A DNA stretch of 64,000 nucleotides. Origin: Helianthus annuus (lineage: Eukaryota; Streptophyta; Magnoliopsida; Asterales; Asteraceae). Below, one piece after another: positions 53,978 through 64,000 of the stretch. A program made the position numbers and the translations under genes. The stretch spans positions 129,966,569 through 130,030,568 of the forward strand of contig NC_035448.2 in the NCBI RefSeq assembly GCF_002127325.2, given 5' to 3'. The notes beneath the pieces are model-generated. The model was not told the DNA's origin and did no database searches. It worked only from the letters and a program-made list of their open reading frames with translations. Position 1 is the first letter of the stretch, and each line of letters opens with the position of its first letter.

Positions 53978-56900
53978 TGTAACACCTCGAATTTTTGTGT
54001 CCAATGATGTGTTAACACGTGTCATTTGTTCACACGTGGCATCTATAATAAATAAAGGACTAATTTTGACAAACCTTGAAAGTATGTAAATTCGAGGGTT
54101 ATAAATGTCAACAAGGGTAAATATACTGTATAGTATCCCTAAATAATGCTTAAACCTTCAAACGAATAAATTATAGATCGTACAAAAACAAAACGCGGAA
54201 GAAAGTGAGAGGTTACAAACTACAGGAGTTAACTGTGTCAACATGTTTAATAATACCTCTGAGTGACCCTTTAACGTTCCAAAGACTTTGTAACGGTATT
54301 ATACACTCACTAAAATAATATATATGAATTTCTCGAAGTTTCGATATGAAACGAGAAAGTTACGATCGAATTCGTAGAAGAAGGGTTAAAAGCGTCAACA
54401 ATGAAAGTTAAGGCTTTCAGAATAATTAAATAAATAAACCGGGGACTTTATAATGCGGGTAAATAACACGAGGCCCCTATCGGTAAATAACCAAGGGCCA
54501 AACCGCAAAGTTACCCCTTCAAAACCGAAAGGTCAGGTAAATCATTACGAAAGATTTCGTTATTAATGGCCGGATTCTGCAATCATTGCAAAAAGATTTA
54601 AAATTCTGAAATCTTAACCTCTCGCGACCCGCATGAAGGTTATAGTTAAGTTGAGGCGGGCCGCGAGCCACCTCAAATACGCAACTGATATTTGATCTTT
54701 AGGCGACCCGCATTAAAATGCATGGGAACTCCCATGCGGGCCGCGTAAAGTGCCCAGATGCAGAAACTTTGTAGTTTCTTGCCTTTTGGAACTTTGAACG
54801 ATCAAACACCAATTAATGGAGCATGGGCGCCCCCTACACGACCCATAACCCTTAGGGACACCTGCCCATCATCCATGACCAGTTGTAGAGCAATGTGGAA
54901 TGATCTTGGAGCCTAAAATGCACTATAAATAGCCATGTTGTAGTTACAACATTCACACAACTCAAAACACAACTACTGATCATTCTAAGAAGCTCCAAGC
55001 ATTCTTCTCTGCTCCATATTCAAGTTCTAACTTCTGTAAGTTACCTTGATCATCCATTGTTCAGTTTATGCTTAGTTTTTAGCTAAAAACCAAACCGTCG
55101 TAACTACGGTTTGACTTTACAATAAATCAGTAATGGTTCAGTCTTATGACGAATCAAAAGTGGTTATGAGTTGGTATTTACGTGGGTAACAAACCTCTAA
55201 AATGGTTCCCCCTGATCACCACTCTAACTATGTCAAATGTCGAGTCAAACGTGCGGTTAAAAAGTCAACAGAAAGCTATTTTAGCGATTTATGCATAATC
55301 TGTAATGTATATGTTATGGAACCTGTTTTGACAATCATAAAACATGATAATAAGTATATAAACCTGTTTGCGCTCGTTTGAATCGATCATTTACTATATT
55401 GAACCGGTTCGGAGCCGAAAGTCGCATAAGTTTGACTTTTGCTTTGACTTCGGTTCTGACCCGTTTTAGTGAGGTATAAGTATACCTTAGGACTCTCTTA
55501 GGACCAGGTCACATGTTGGAATAAACCTCTGTGGTCGGTTCATGAGTTATCCGAGTCTTTTACGTATTTCCGTCATTCGCCTAAAAGTTGACCGTAACGG
55601 CCTTTTAAAATTAAAACGAGTATTTCGGACACGTGAACGGACCAAAACCTTGCTTATTAAATTATAAGCATGTCCTTAAAGTTTCACGTCAATCCGAGGT
55701 CTAGAATGAGAGTTATGCTAAAAGGCGCACTTTTAAGAAAGTTTTGTAATTAACGGCGCAATTAGCATAACGCCCATCTAACCCAAGTTTTCGTCACCAA
55801 AACTTTTACCCACTGTGGTAAAATAATATTATGGGAATTTTAGAGATTTTTAATAATTTTTACCTTGCTCATAACCTGCGGTTATGGCTACGGTTCGGTA
55901 AATACCGAATATGCCCTTTTTGGCCAAAACGGGAGTTCTGCAAGGTCTTTTGACCCGATTCCAATTGCCACTGATTTTAAATAATAAATAAAGTATTTTA
56001 AGCTTTATAAGCTGTTCGGAAAACTCAGATTTCCTGTAGAACTCGCGAAGCCCTTTTAAAGTCTTTAAAATGACCGAAAAGCCCCTACGGGGCATAATAT
56101 TAACTTAAACTCGTTACGGGCATTACGGAAGGTATCCTACTGATACCAAAATACTTCTAAGGCATATTGACTTAGGAAATAAGCGTAGGACACTTATGGT
56201 TAACCGTTTCGCCTATTTGCGCACACGGTACGGCCCACGGAACTAGTTTTCGTGCAATAGCCGATATGGGTCAAATTATACTATTTGAACCCCAAAATCC
56301 AGAGTATGAACTATAAACCCATATAAAACAAGTCACTGAACTTGTCGGGTCCAAATCATACTCCATTCTCGGTTTTCGCCTTTTCGTGCGAATTAACCAT
56401 ATCTATATATCGGAATCAACCGGTTTAAGCTACGGCTAATACAAGGACCGTTAGGATTCTAAGAGGTTAATTAAAACCTTCGTTCCAGATTAGGAGCCCC
56501 AGTAAAAGCTATCGGTGACTTGATCTAAATTAAGGATTTATACTTGCAAAGGTAAATACTTTAACTTATTTCCCCTATATGGGCTTGGGTTACGGTATAT
56601 TAATACCGCTTGTTTGAGCATTATATAATTCCATCGCTTAGGTGGTTAATTGATTAAATATGATCGGCTCATTTAAACAGTTTTGTTGCTTATAAGCCTT
56701 TGGGGGGTTTAATGACCGTTGTCCCGGATATCCTTGGCATCATTTTACGAAATGGCCACGACCATCGACATCCCGGTGTAGGCGTACACCCGGTATAAAG
56801 TGTCGACATTAAAATTAAAAGACGTAGCCGTTGGTTTTTATACTACGGTTTTACGCAAACGTGGTGTGTCTATAAATCTTTAACCCGGCACGACCCGGGC

Positions 56901-57373
56901 TACTGAACGCATAAAAGAACATGTAAAACGTTCACAAGATCATTATGAATTTTCCCAAGTTATAAAAGAGTTTGTGCCTTGTGCATTCAAATCAATTTTA
57001 ATAAACATTTTCAAATGTGTCAGTTGAATGTATTTACCAGTGTAAACTGACGTATTTTCCCCAAAAAGATTAAGTGCAGGTACCTAGACATAAATTGGCT
57101 GGTATTAGCTCCCTAGCGTCGGGATAAGCCTCGCAAGCTTGATTGCAGTATCTGATGGAACAATACTTTATATTTATTTACGATCCACTGTGGATATATC
57201 CAACCCCTGTAATACGTTTTGATATTTCAATCAGAGGTTGGAATTTAAATATTTATCTTATGCTTCCGCTGTGCATTATATAATTGTGTGGTTTGACTAT
57301 ATTGTTGCCAACATCGTCACGGTAATCCCCCACCGGGCCCACCGGTGAGACACGTGGAAATCGGGGTGTGACA
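53978..57373 (+). repeat. Element V 5' LTR (about 3.4 kb)
   Basis: Starts TGTAACACCTCGAATTTTTG and ends AAATCGGGGTGTGACA, directly before the primer site. It contains the promoter at 54624-54932. No further gene was seen; open frames inside are short. Confidence 0.87.
54624..54932 (+). promoter_or_regulatory. Element V promoter: paired ATGCGGGYCGCG motifs and TATA box
   Basis: CTATAAATAG lies at 54923-54932. Upstream are four copies of one motif in alternating orientation: GCGACCCGCAT (54624), GCGGGCCGCG (54656), GCGACCCGCAT (54703) and ATGCGGGCCGCG (54734). They form two inverted pairs of similar spacing. Confidence 0.58.
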
Positions 57374-57375
57374 GG

Positions 57376-57390
57376 TTGGTATCAGAGCCA
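57376..57390 (+). other. Primer-binding site of element V
   Basis: TTGGTATCAGAGCCA, two bases after the LTR end; identical to the primer site of X. Confidence 0.88.
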
Positions 57391-57547
57391 ACATTGAGTG
57401 AATTAAACACTATCCTATTGTGTTTAATCTCAGTGACACAATTGCACATACTTGAGTCTAGACAAGAACTTAGGACAAATTCGGATTATTACTCCTTTTT
57501 GTCCTTATTTTCGATTTGATTTTTAAATAAGTTTTGGAGCAGGAAAA

Positions 57548-58762
57548 ATGCCACCCGTTATATTCCGAGGAAGAGGAAGGGGAAGAAGAGGCCGAGGAGA
57601 AATCGTGACACATCACGATAACGAGGCTGGACCATCTGGTACAAGACATCCTTCGATGACACGGAGCGAAGAGCCACAACGACGAAGAGATCTTTACGAA
57701 CCCGCGAGGCATTCCACTTCGCACAGCTCGACGCCATCCTACCGGCACTCCTTTGGGCCAGATTCAGAAAATAATCCCAACAACCCACAACCTTCCTTCA
57801 TACCCCTACAACGTTCGGTATCGCACCGAAACTACGACGACCCTAGTCCGTACTACATAGGTCAGTTTAATCCGGCTGACTACATACAGGAACCTTCAGG
57901 TTTTGTTCCACTAGGGCCTCAAGACCATTTTTCTGAAGATCCCATGGAGGAAGATGAGGATCCAACTGAACCAGCTCGTGGTACGCCCACGCATCCGATA
58001 GAAGTTTCTGATGGGTCATCCTTCCATGGAACGCCCTATCAAGGATCTGACAGTTTCCAAGCGATGTTTGACCGACATGAATGGTACTACACGCCATCTC
58101 GACAGACATCTCAACAACCGAGACATCCACGGGATCCCTCTGAGGATTCACGCTTTGAGACAGTTACGCCACCACCTCCGCCACCGGCACAACCAGTAAT
58201 ACCTGATCCGCCGAGGCGTAGGAGGACAAATGCTCGCATGTCTACACGAGGAGGAGAGGGTATCCACTTCAGCACTCCTCGACATTCAAGTAGTAGCCAC
58301 TATCCGCCGCTACAAGAAGAAGGACCTTCAAGTCCTATACAGGAGGCGAACTCCGCACCAACTGCACGAAATTCGCCACCATTTGGGTATGACCAACCCA
58401 TACCAGCTTACACAGGTCCAACGGCTTACAACCCGTTTGAACCATCACAAGCACAATACAACTACGGCTATGAGCGCGACCCATATGTGGTGTCGGCTAG
58501 ATATAATGCGCGCTACCCTGACGGAGCACATGGAAACATGGGACCACCGGATTACTCAGCTCATGGGTATCCAATACCTCCCAGACCTCCCGTTCCGCAT
58601 CAAGCGCCACAACCACGATTCTCTCCTCCTGAACAGGAAGAAATACTCCATCGACTAGATCGTGTGGAGAGAGAGTTCGAGGAAGAGAAGAAAAGCCACC
58701 GAGGATTTCTCAAGGGCTTGGCGAACCTACTAAAGGGCAAAAAGAAGAAACGTGACCACTAG
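57548..58762 (+). CDS. Element V extra ORF upstream of gag: proline-rich protein of unknown function
   Basis: 404 codons, intact, starting MPPVIFRGRGRGRRGRG. It has an Arg/Gly-rich N-terminus (1-18), a long Pro/Ser/Tyr/Gln-rich, probably disordered middle with a P6 run (about 215-220) and repeated YPIPPRPP-like phrases. Toward the C-terminus there is a short charged helix (EEILHRLDRVEREFEEEKK) and a basic tail KGKKKKRDH that could be a nuclear localisation or RNA-binding signal. There is no gag, envelope, helicase or protease motif that I recognise. It lies between primer site and gag in the sense direction. Pol downstream has two frameshifts while this frame is unbroken. Confidence 0.6.
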   Translation: MPPVIFRGRGRGRRGRGEIVTHHDNEAGPSGTRHPSMTRSEEPQRRRDLYEPARHSTSHSSTPSYRHSFGPDSENNPNNPQPSFIPLQRSVSHRNYDDPSPYYIGQFNPADYIQEPSGFVPLGPQDHFSEDPMEEDEDPTEPARGTPTHPIEVSDGSSFHGTPYQGSDSFQAMFDRHEWYYTPSRQTSQQPRHPRDPSEDSRFETVTPPPPPPAQPVIPDPPRRRRTNARMSTRGGEGIHFSTPRHSSSSHYPPLQEEGPSSPIQEANSAPTARNSPPFGYDQPIPAYTGPTAYNPFEPSQAQYNYGYERDPYVVSARYNARYPDGAHGNMGPPDYSAHGYPIPPRPPVPHQAPQPRFSPPEQEEILHRLDRVEREFEEEKKSHRGFLKGLANLLKGKKKKRDH

Positions 58763-59297
58763 CCCTTAATAGTTGTACTAATGTAATTTCTACTTTAAAA
58801 AGAAGTCCCTACATGGACATTTATCGTATTTCAGTCCCTACGTGGACTTATCTTTTAGTCCTTGCATGGACACTTATCTTATGTTAGTCCCTACGTGGAC
58901 TTGTCACTTATTTTAAACCTCTATGGAGGTATGTACTATTTGAAAGACCCGTTTAGGGCAATATGTAATTGTATTTGATATTATGGAATGTATGTTATGA
59001 GTTTTGTTTTAATATGTATAAAATAAATCAAAACCATTCCTTTTATATTGATCTGCCTAAATAAAGAATCTTAAAAGGTGAAACCTAGCTTGGGGTCTTT
59101 TAAGATCTAGTCAAGATGGTACGACCTAACTGAAAAGATTCTGATTCCCTGTTAACCTCTGTACGCATGTTAACATTCATGACAGATGTGATTCGTTATA
59201 ATCACGCACGTCATTCCTATACAATAATCCTTTAAGGATTTCAAAACCCAACTAAATGATTTATAAATCGCGGGTTAAATCACCAATGAAGGTGATC
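58763..59297 (+). other. Element V non-coding spacer with short imperfect repeats
   Basis: It contains a phrase like AGTCCCTACGTGGAC four times in altered form (58803-58905). Otherwise no gene was seen. Confidence 0.5.
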
Positions 59298-59555
59298 AAT
59301 ATTATAAAGACGTCCATTAGTGATGCAATGCCTACGGGCCAATATTATAAAGACATCCATTAGTGATGCAACGCCTACAGGCCAGTATTATAAAGACGTC
59401 CATTAGTGATGCAATGCCTACGGGCCAGTATTATAAAAACATCCATTAGTGATGTAGTGCCTACGGGCCAATATTATTAAAACATCCATTAGTGATGTAG
59501 TGCCTACGGGCCAACCATATTAAGACATCCATTAGAGGTGTAGTGCCTATGGGCC
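59298..59555. repeat. 43-bp tandem array, six units without indels
   Basis: Units begin at 59298, 59341, 59384, 59427, 59470 and 59513, each exactly 43 bases (AATATTATAAAGACATCCAT, then TAGTGATGCAATGCCTACGG, then GCC). Units differ only by substitutions, and the last two are the most diverged. It lies in the leader between the extra ORF and gag. Confidence 0.9.
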
Positions 59556-59883
59556 ATAATAATTGTCTTATAAAGACAAAAGGCAGTGGTAGTCTATGAC
59601 TCTCTGTCAGAAAGAGATAAAGGAACTACGGTTCAACTCTCTATGCCTTTGATTCTCTGAAATCTCGGCTAACATTATAAAACATCATCATGATTAGGCT
59701 TTATGCCGCCAATACTATTTATATAGTTAAAATAGGATATATTCAAATCCTAATATATAATGAAATAATAAGTTAACCAAATATGGTCTCTGTACCATGG
59801 TTGACAAATTGTCATAAAAGACAATCATATAATAATCTCCTAAATTAAAATTTTGTTATCTTCTGTAACAGATTCAAGTTACA

Positions 59884-61989
59884 ATGGCGGATCCCAATGG
59901 AGAGAACAGCCACACAAATGAAGATGACTATGACAATGCGTCAGTACATTTGACAGGTGCACAGCTAAAGGCTCTGATTAACAATGCTGTTCAGGCAGCT
60001 ATTGATCGTCAACATACTGAGTCTCAAGGCAGAACTGTGTCAAAACCACCCTCTAAACCAAAGACACATTCCAAACCACCCTCTGAACCCAAGAAAGATG
60101 ACGACAAGCACTCGTCTACTGAGCACAGCGTTCATCGCGATAGAGAATATACTGATGCGTCAAGTGCTAAGGGTTGCACCTACAAATACTTTGTATCATG
60201 TAAGCCCCGTGAATTTACAGGGGAGAAGGGTGCGGTTGATTGTATCACCTGGCTGGACGAGATGGACACGATTGTGGACATCAGCGGGTGCGCTGAGAGG
60301 GACGTGGTTAAGTTTGTGTCCCAGTCATTCAAGGGCGAGGCCCTGGCATGGTGGAGAGCTCTGGTGCAGGCTTCAGGTAAGTCTGCCTTGTACAAAATGT
60401 CATGGGGGGAGTTTATTACCCTCATAAAAGAAAACTACTGCCCTCAGCACGAGGCTGAGAAGATTGAGGCAGATTTTGTCTCACTAGTGATGACAAACCT
60501 GGATTGTCAAGCTTATCTGACAAGCTTTAACACTATGTCACGCCTGGTGCCATATCTTGTGACACCAGAACCTCGAAGGATTGCCCGATTCATTGGGGGC
60601 TTAGAGCCGGCGATCAAGGCCAGCGTAAAGGCCTCTAGGCCAACGACCTTCAGGTCAGTTACTGACCTCTCCTTGTCTCTTACGCTTGATGCTGTCCGTC
60701 TGAGGGCACAAAGGAGCAAGGAGGCTGAAAAGCGAAAACGTGAGGATGATACCTCACGAAAGTCTGGGAAAAAGCACCGTGGAAACGGTGAAGGCAAGAG
60801 AGGGTCGGAGGCAAAGAAGGAGGGGCAATCTGATGGAAGACCTCACTGCAAGGTCTGCAAGAAACCTCACTCCGGGAAGTGTAGGTTTGCGTCTGGTTCA
60901 CAGTCGCAACAAAGGACTCCACCCTGTGGGCTATGCAAGTCCAAGGATCATAAGACAGTGGAGTGCAAAAAGATAAAGGATGCAACCTGCTTTAATTGTA
61001 ACGAAAAGGGGCACATAAAGAGTAATTGCCCGAAGTATGCCAAGAAGGCGGAAGAGACGAAGAAGTCGAATGCGAGAGTTTTTCGCTTGGATGCAAAGGA
61101 AGCGGTTAAGGACGACAATGTGCTTACAGGTACTTTTCTCGTAAATAATATATTTGCAAGGGTACTGTTCGATTCTGGCGCTGATAAATCCTTTGTAGAC
61201 CAGAAATTTTGCCAACTACTAAATATGCCAACCAAAACCCTTGACGTGAAATACGAAGTAGAGTTAGCAGACGGCACGATAGAAACCGTCTCTACTGTTC
61301 TAGAAGGATGTGAAATGTCCATTAGGAACCATTCTTTTCCTTTATCTCTACTTCCCTTCAAATTGGCGGGTTTTGATATCGTGCTAGGCATGGACTGGTT
61401 ATCCCATAACCAGGCCCAAATCATTTGCGGTAAAAGGCAAATAGTTTTAAAAACTCCGAGTGGTGAATCTCTTACCATTCGAGGTGATACGCATTACGGA
61501 TTGCCCGAAGACGTATCTATGCTGAAAGCTTCAAGGTGTTTGAACAGAGGCTGTGTAATTTACATGGCTCAGGTGATAATTGAAGAACCAAAGTCGAAGA
61601 TCGAGGATCTTCCTGTCATTTCTGAATACCCCGAGGTTTTTCCTGAAGAACTACCTGGTTTGCCACCAGATAGACAAGTGGAGTTCAGAATTGACATCAT
61701 TCCTGGAGCAGCTCCGATAGCAAGAGCACCTTACAGATTAGCGCCAACGGAAATGAAGGAACTGAGGACCCAGTTGGATGAACTGCTGGCGAAAGGTTTT
61801 ATCAGACCTAGTTCGTCTCCCTGGGGAGCTCCTGTCCTATTTGTAAAGAAGAAGGACGGATCGATGCGGTTGTGCATCGACTATAGGGAACTAAATAAAG
61901 TTACCATAAAGAATAGATATCCTTTACCAAGGATCGATGATCTATTCGATCAGCTGCAAGGAGCAAGCTACTTCTCAAGATCGACTTAA
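59884..61989 (+). pseudogene. Element V gag, protease and RT N-terminal part
   Basis: Starts at 59884 ([17 protein letters not shown]). The gag core is at about residues 98-260 ([34 protein letters not shown]). A Lys/Arg-rich linker leads to three zinc knuckles [12 protein letters not shown] (about 322), [14 protein letters not shown] (348) and [14 protein letters not shown] (369). Protease [10 protein letters not shown] is at about 428; RT begins with [15 protein letters not shown] and [19 protein letters not shown]. The frame is lost at about 61975-61980 by a one-base deletion just after QGASYFS, giving an early TAA at 61987. Confidence 0.88.
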
Positions 61990-63005
61990 GGTCGGGCTAT
62001 CATCAACTAAGGGTCAGAGATGAAGATGTACATAAGACAGCATTTAGGACTCGCTATGGTCATTACGAGTTCCTTGTGATGCCTTTTGGGCTCACAAATG
62101 CACCGGCTGCGTTCATGGATCTCATGAATCGCGTTTGCAAGCCGTACTTGGACAAATTCGTCATAGTCTTCATCGACGATATCCTTATCTATTCCAAGAA
62201 TCAAGCTGACCACGAGAAGCATCTCCGTTGCATTCTCGAATTACTACAGCGTGAGAAACTCTACGCCAAATTCTCGAAGTGTGAATTCTGGCTAAGAGAA
62301 GTTCAGTTTTTAGGACACGTTGTGAGTGAGCGTGGTATCCAAGTGGATCCCGCTAAGGTAGAGGCAGTCATGAACTGGCAAGAGCCAAAGACGCCTACCG
62401 AAATCCGTAGCTTCCTGGGGTTAGCAGGATACTACCGGAGATTTATTGAGAACTTTTCAAGGATTGCTGCACCCTTGACTTCTTTGACTAAGAAGAAAGA
62501 GAAGTACACTTGGGGCCCGAAGCAGCAAGAGTCTTTTGAAATACTGAAGCAGAAGCTAAGCAACGCACCTGTGTTGACATTACCGGAAGGTACAGATGAA
62601 TTCGTAGTCTACTGCGATGCATCACACACAGGCATGGGGTGTGTGCTTATGCAGAAGGGCAAGGTGATTGCCTATGCTTCAAGACAATTAAAGGTGCATG
62701 AAAAGAATTACACCACCCACGACTTGGAGTTGGGTGCCGTTGTATTTGCACTGAAGTTATGGAGGCACTACCTTTATGGTATTAAATTTGTGATTTATTC
62801 TGATCACAAAAGCCTCCAGCACCTGTTCAACCAGAAAGAGTTGAACATGAGACAGCGCCGTTGGATGGAAACCCTGAATGATTATGACTGCGAAATCAGG
62901 TACCATCCCGGCAAGGCGAATGTAGTCGCCGATGCCTTGAGCAGGAAGGAAAGGGTAAAACCCATTCGAATCAATGCCAAGAGCATTGAAGTTAAAATAA
63001 TTTGA
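61990..63005 (+). pseudogene. Element V reverse transcriptase palm and RNase H
   Basis: After the frameshift, RT continues ([49 protein letters not shown] with the catalytic Asp pair). RNase H follows ([49 protein letters not shown]). A second one-base deletion near 63000 ends this frame at TGA 63003-63005. Confidence 0.87.
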
Positions 63006-64000
63006 TGGAAAGGATATTAGCTGCGCAGCGTGAGGCTGTGTTGGAAGTTAATTATCCGAATGAAAAGCTGGGAGTAACTGAGGAGCAGTTGACTCTTAGC
63101 AAGGATGGAATCCTAAGACTGAATGGACGTATATGGGTTCCAGTTTACGGAGGACTACGTGATGTTGTTCTCCAGGAAGCCCATAGTTCCAAATACTCAG
63201 TCCATCCTGGTGCTGATAAGATGTACCAAGACTTAAAGGCAAATTATTGGTGGATAGGCTTGAAAAAGTCTGTAGCCGCCCATGTAGCAAAGTGCTTGAC
63301 TTGTGCTCAAGTCAAAGCCGAGCACCAAAAGCCGCCTGGCTTGCTACAACAGCCTGAACTTCCCGAGTGGAAGTGGGAATGTGTAACTATGGACTTCATA
63401 ACCAAGTTACCCAAAACCAGGAAAGGAAACGATACAATATGGGTCATAGTTGATAGGCTGACTAAATCAGCTCATTTTCTACCCATCAAGGAGACGTATA
63501 GCTCCGATACGTTAGCCCAACTTTATGTTGATAAGATTGTAGCCTTACACGGCATACATATGTCTATTATCTCCGACAGGGATACTAGATACACATCTCA
63601 CTTCTGGAAAAGTTTCCAGCAATCTTTGGGCACGCGTTTGAACTTTAGTACGGCTTACCATCCACAGACGGACGGTCAAAGTGAGCGTACTATCCAAACG
63701 CTAGAAGACATGCTTCGTGCATGTGCGATCGATTTAGGTGGTAACTGGGATAAAAACCTACCCCTGATCGAATTCTCCTACAATAATAGCTACCACACCA
63801 GCATAAAGGCTGCGCCTTTTGAGGCATTATATGGTAGGAAATGTAGATCGCCTGTTTGTTGGGCGGAAGTAGGAGAGGTCCAATTATCGGGACCAGAGAT
63901 TGTTTTCCAGACAACGGACAAGATTGTCCAGATCCGGGAACGTCTCAAGGCTGCCCGCGATAGGCAGAAGAGCTACGCTGATCCAAAGCGTAAGGATTTT
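63005..64000 (+). CDS. Element V integrase (partial, runs off the window)
   Basis: An open frame from ATG 63005 ([18 protein letters not shown]) to the window edge. The zinc-binding part has [18 protein letters not shown] and [12 protein letters not shown]. The DDE core has [29 protein letters not shown] and [26 protein letters not shown] stretch at the edge leads toward the C-terminal domain. It belonged to the same polyprotein as RNase H before the frameshift at 63000. Confidence 0.85.
   Translation, partial: MERILAAQREAVLEVNYPNEKLGVTEEQLTLSKDGILRLNGRIWVPVYGGLRDVVLQEAHSSKYSVHPGADKMYQDLKANYWWIGLKKSVAAHVAKCLTCAQVKAEHQKPPGLLQQPELPEWKWECVTMDFITKLPKTRKGNDTIWVIVDRLTKSAHFLPIKETYSSDTLAQLYVDKIVALHGIHMSIISDRDTRYTSHFWKSFQQSLGTRLNFSTAYHPQTDGQSERTIQTLEDMLRACAIDLGGNWDKNLPLIEFSYNNSYHTSIKAAPFEALYGRKCRSPVCWAEVGEVQLSGPEIVFQTTDKIVQIRERLKAARDRQKSYADPKRKDF

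Larger units (their letters stand above)
53978..64000 (+). mobile_element. Element V: Ty3/gypsy retrotransposon with 3.4-kb LTR, running off the window
   Basis: 5' LTR, Met-tRNA primer site, a 404-codon ORF of unknown function, a 43-bp tandem array, gag-protease-RT, RT-RNase H and integrase, in Ty3/gypsy order. Left flank ATTCA (53973-53977). Two single-base deletions split pol into three frames. Integrase is still open at 64000. Confidence 0.9.

Noticed and set aside
57470..57788. Minus-strand frames opposite the V pre-gag ORF
   Set aside because: Shadow frames of a compositionally biased ORF; no independent signals.
1..64000. CRISPR arrays, prokaryotic operons or phage genes
   Set aside because: The tandem arrays have no spacers, and coding regions are plant retroelements and intron-bearing fragments; nothing prokaryotic was seen.

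Overview
The window looks like a piece of a large, repeat-rich dicot nuclear genome, most probably Asteraceae (sunflower/daisy family). The family assignment is an inference from the style of the retrotransposons (very long Ty3/gypsy LTRs with an initiator-Met primer site, SIRE-like copia elements, an Athila/Tat-like gag-protease element, and a 'gypsy-type putative transposase' gene) and is not proven. No intact host gene is visible. The only recognisable host gene is an NHX5/NHX6-type endosomal Na+/H+ antiporter, present as two decayed copies (1-1313, and 31310-33654 continued at 40005-40630). Both copies lack the same internal exons and both run at the same point into the same antisense transposase-like fragment, so a segmental duplication of an already broken locus is the simplest history.

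Region by region. (1) 1-2149: NHX copy 1 and the transposase-like fragment. (2) 2150-19632: element X, a minus-strand Ty3/gypsy element with a 2.9 kb LTR. It is interrupted in gag by element Y (9744-16822, exact 5-bp target duplication CCAGA). Y in turn carries the remnant of element Z (11452-14675). X also carries a long-inverted-repeat DNA transposon (17537-18929) in its leader. (3) 19633-20728 and 29127-30255: unassigned AT-rich sequence, split by a very young Athila/Tat-like element that encodes gag-protease but no polymerase (20729-29121, target duplication AGCAT). (4) 30256-33654: local duplication, SINE, and the 5' exons of NHX copy 2, with a Harbinger-type MITE in intron 1. (5) 33655-40004: element W, a Ty3/gypsy element inserted in an NHX exon, with an abnormal right junction. 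(6) 40005-42088: the rest of NHX copy 2 and a longer copy of the transposase-like gene. (7) 42089-64000: an insertion cascade. Copia A (plus) is cut by copia B (minus), which is cut by a W-related LTR (minus), which is cut by element V (plus, 3.4 kb LTR). V runs off the right edge inside integrase. The right halves of all four lie beyond the window.

What joins the parts: six LTR families here each carry their own short repeated motif, different in every family, in the U3 region upstream of a TATA box (X, Z, W, V, copia A, copia B). This recurring layout is the most interesting pattern I see. Other notable points are an unknown proline-rich ORF between primer site and gag in V and an unrelated ORF in the same place in W, an apparent spliceosomal intron in the gag of Z, four copies of a polypurine-tract-like 11-mer in the young gag-only element, and premature stops that sit overwhelmingly at former Gln/Arg codons, as expected from deamination of methylated cytosine.

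All comparisons were made by eye. Divergence counts are hand counts, and boundaries without a TG/CA end plus target duplication are approximate.
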